From assembly GCF_003259185.1 (NCBI RefSeq), contig NZ_QGMP01000001.1, positions 868,001 through 932,000 of the forward strand: 64,000 bases of DNA, in the 5' to 3' direction. Each line of letters begins with the position of its first letter. Position 1 is the stretch's first letter. Of this stretch, positions 63,725 through 64,000 are shown piece by piece. A model generated the notes under the pieces. It was not told where the DNA came from. It saw only the letters and a program-made list of their open reading frames with translations, and did not search any database. Origin of the DNA: Isoalcanivorax indicus (GTDB lineage: Bacteria; Pseudomonadota; Gammaproteobacteria; Pseudomonadales; Alcanivoracaceae). Position numbers and translations under genes: made by a program.

Positions 63725-64000
63725 TCAGGCGCGCAGGCGTGTACTGACACCACGGCTGGTCATGACCGCGAGCACTTCCAGCAACGAGAGAAAGCCCCTG
63801 TCATGCTGCCGGGGTGCCTTGCCCTGACCCATGCGCGCCAGTTGGCGTGCATACCAGCTGACTTCCATCAGGGCCATTTTGTCGATGGCCTTGATGCCCA
63901 CCTTGATTGGCCGTACCTGGCTGACCACGTCTTCACCATCGAAAATGCGTTGCGGCAGATCGGGTTCAATGGCCAGGGGTCTGGCCAGACCGACAAGGTC
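63725..64000 (-). CDS. NADH:flavin oxidoreductase (Old Yellow Enzyme family), 3' end
   Basis: The last 91 codons of a gene that begins outside the window. DLVGLARPLAIEPDLPQRIF is the conserved end of the TIM barrel, including the Gly-Arg-Pro that holds the FMN phosphate in this family, followed by VSWYARQLARMGQGKAP. The enzyme would reduce activated double bonds with NAD(P)H; substrate not readable. It converges on the TVP38-reductase fusion with 18 bases between stops. Confidence 0.85.
   Translation of the reverse strand, partial: DLVGLARPLAIEPDLPQRIFDGEDVVSQVRPIKVGIKAIDKMALMEVSWYARQLARMGQGKAPRQHDRGFLSLLEVLAVMTSRGVSTRLRA

Overview
The window is about 64 kb of GC-rich chromosome, densely packed with genes, with no rRNA, tRNA, CRISPR array, complete insertion sequence or phage module that I can see. 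Several features point to a Pseudomonas-relative gammaproteobacterium, probably a marine Alcanivorax-like one (inference). These are a fadBA operon of Pseudomonas type, an arsC-wrbA-DUF2069 / yihY / acylphosphatase neighbourhood as I recall it from Pseudomonas, a class I fumarase, and two Mrp cation/proton antiporter operons. The only clearly AT-richer gene is the small lipoprotein at 163-666, beside the left edge.

Layout. 1-780: AT-rich lipoprotein gene closed by a shared terminator. 784-5984: fadBA (fatty-acid beta-oxidation), an alpha/beta hydrolase and a divergent TetR regulator; similar GTGAG/CTCAC palindromes lie in the leader upstream of fadB and in the hydrolase/TetR promoter gap. 5997-11114: three large exported lipoproteins in tandem, two of them paralogues. 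11295-14820: an orphan LuxR-type regulator and a NarL-type response regulator with a 7TM histidine kinase. 14872-16599: recJ.

16596-33569: two divergent Mrp operons. The leftward one carries mrpABCDEFG and then five more overlapping membrane genes (a DUF4040/MbhD-like protein, a NuoK/MrpC-like protein and three NuoL/M/N-like subunits). The last of these has Ala where the family has its TM5 glutamate. The rightward operon is a fused mrpAB-C-D-E-F-G. 33715-34338: outer-membrane barrel protein.

34361-42491: a leftward run arsC-wrbA-DUF2069-RDD-SpoIIM-like-DUF4129-DUF4350-MoxR-DUF58. 42553-46627: yihY, acylphosphatase, epoxide-hydrolase-like protein, class I fumarase. 46705-51200: coiled-coil lipoprotein, a GAT1 amidotransferase/amidoligase pair of unknown product, recQ. 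51305-54830: an unknown protein, a ferritin-like metal-dependent hydrolase, a divergent AraC regulator with a 14-bp tandem repeat in its leader, and a barrel protein. 54926-59257: a STAND-type ATPase, a 57-aa DUF6435 protein, a DUF6746 periplasmic protein behind a good Fur box, and mltF. 59547-63706: an ArsM-like methyltransferase, a radical SAM enzyme and a TVP38-disulfide-oxidoreductase fusion in one operon, likely making or handling an organoarsenical. 63725-64000: the 3' end of an Old Yellow Enzyme family gene.

The three most notable systems are the extended Mrp operon with its altered terminal subunit, the arsM-radical SAM-TVP38/reductase operon, and the amidoligase/GAT1 pair.
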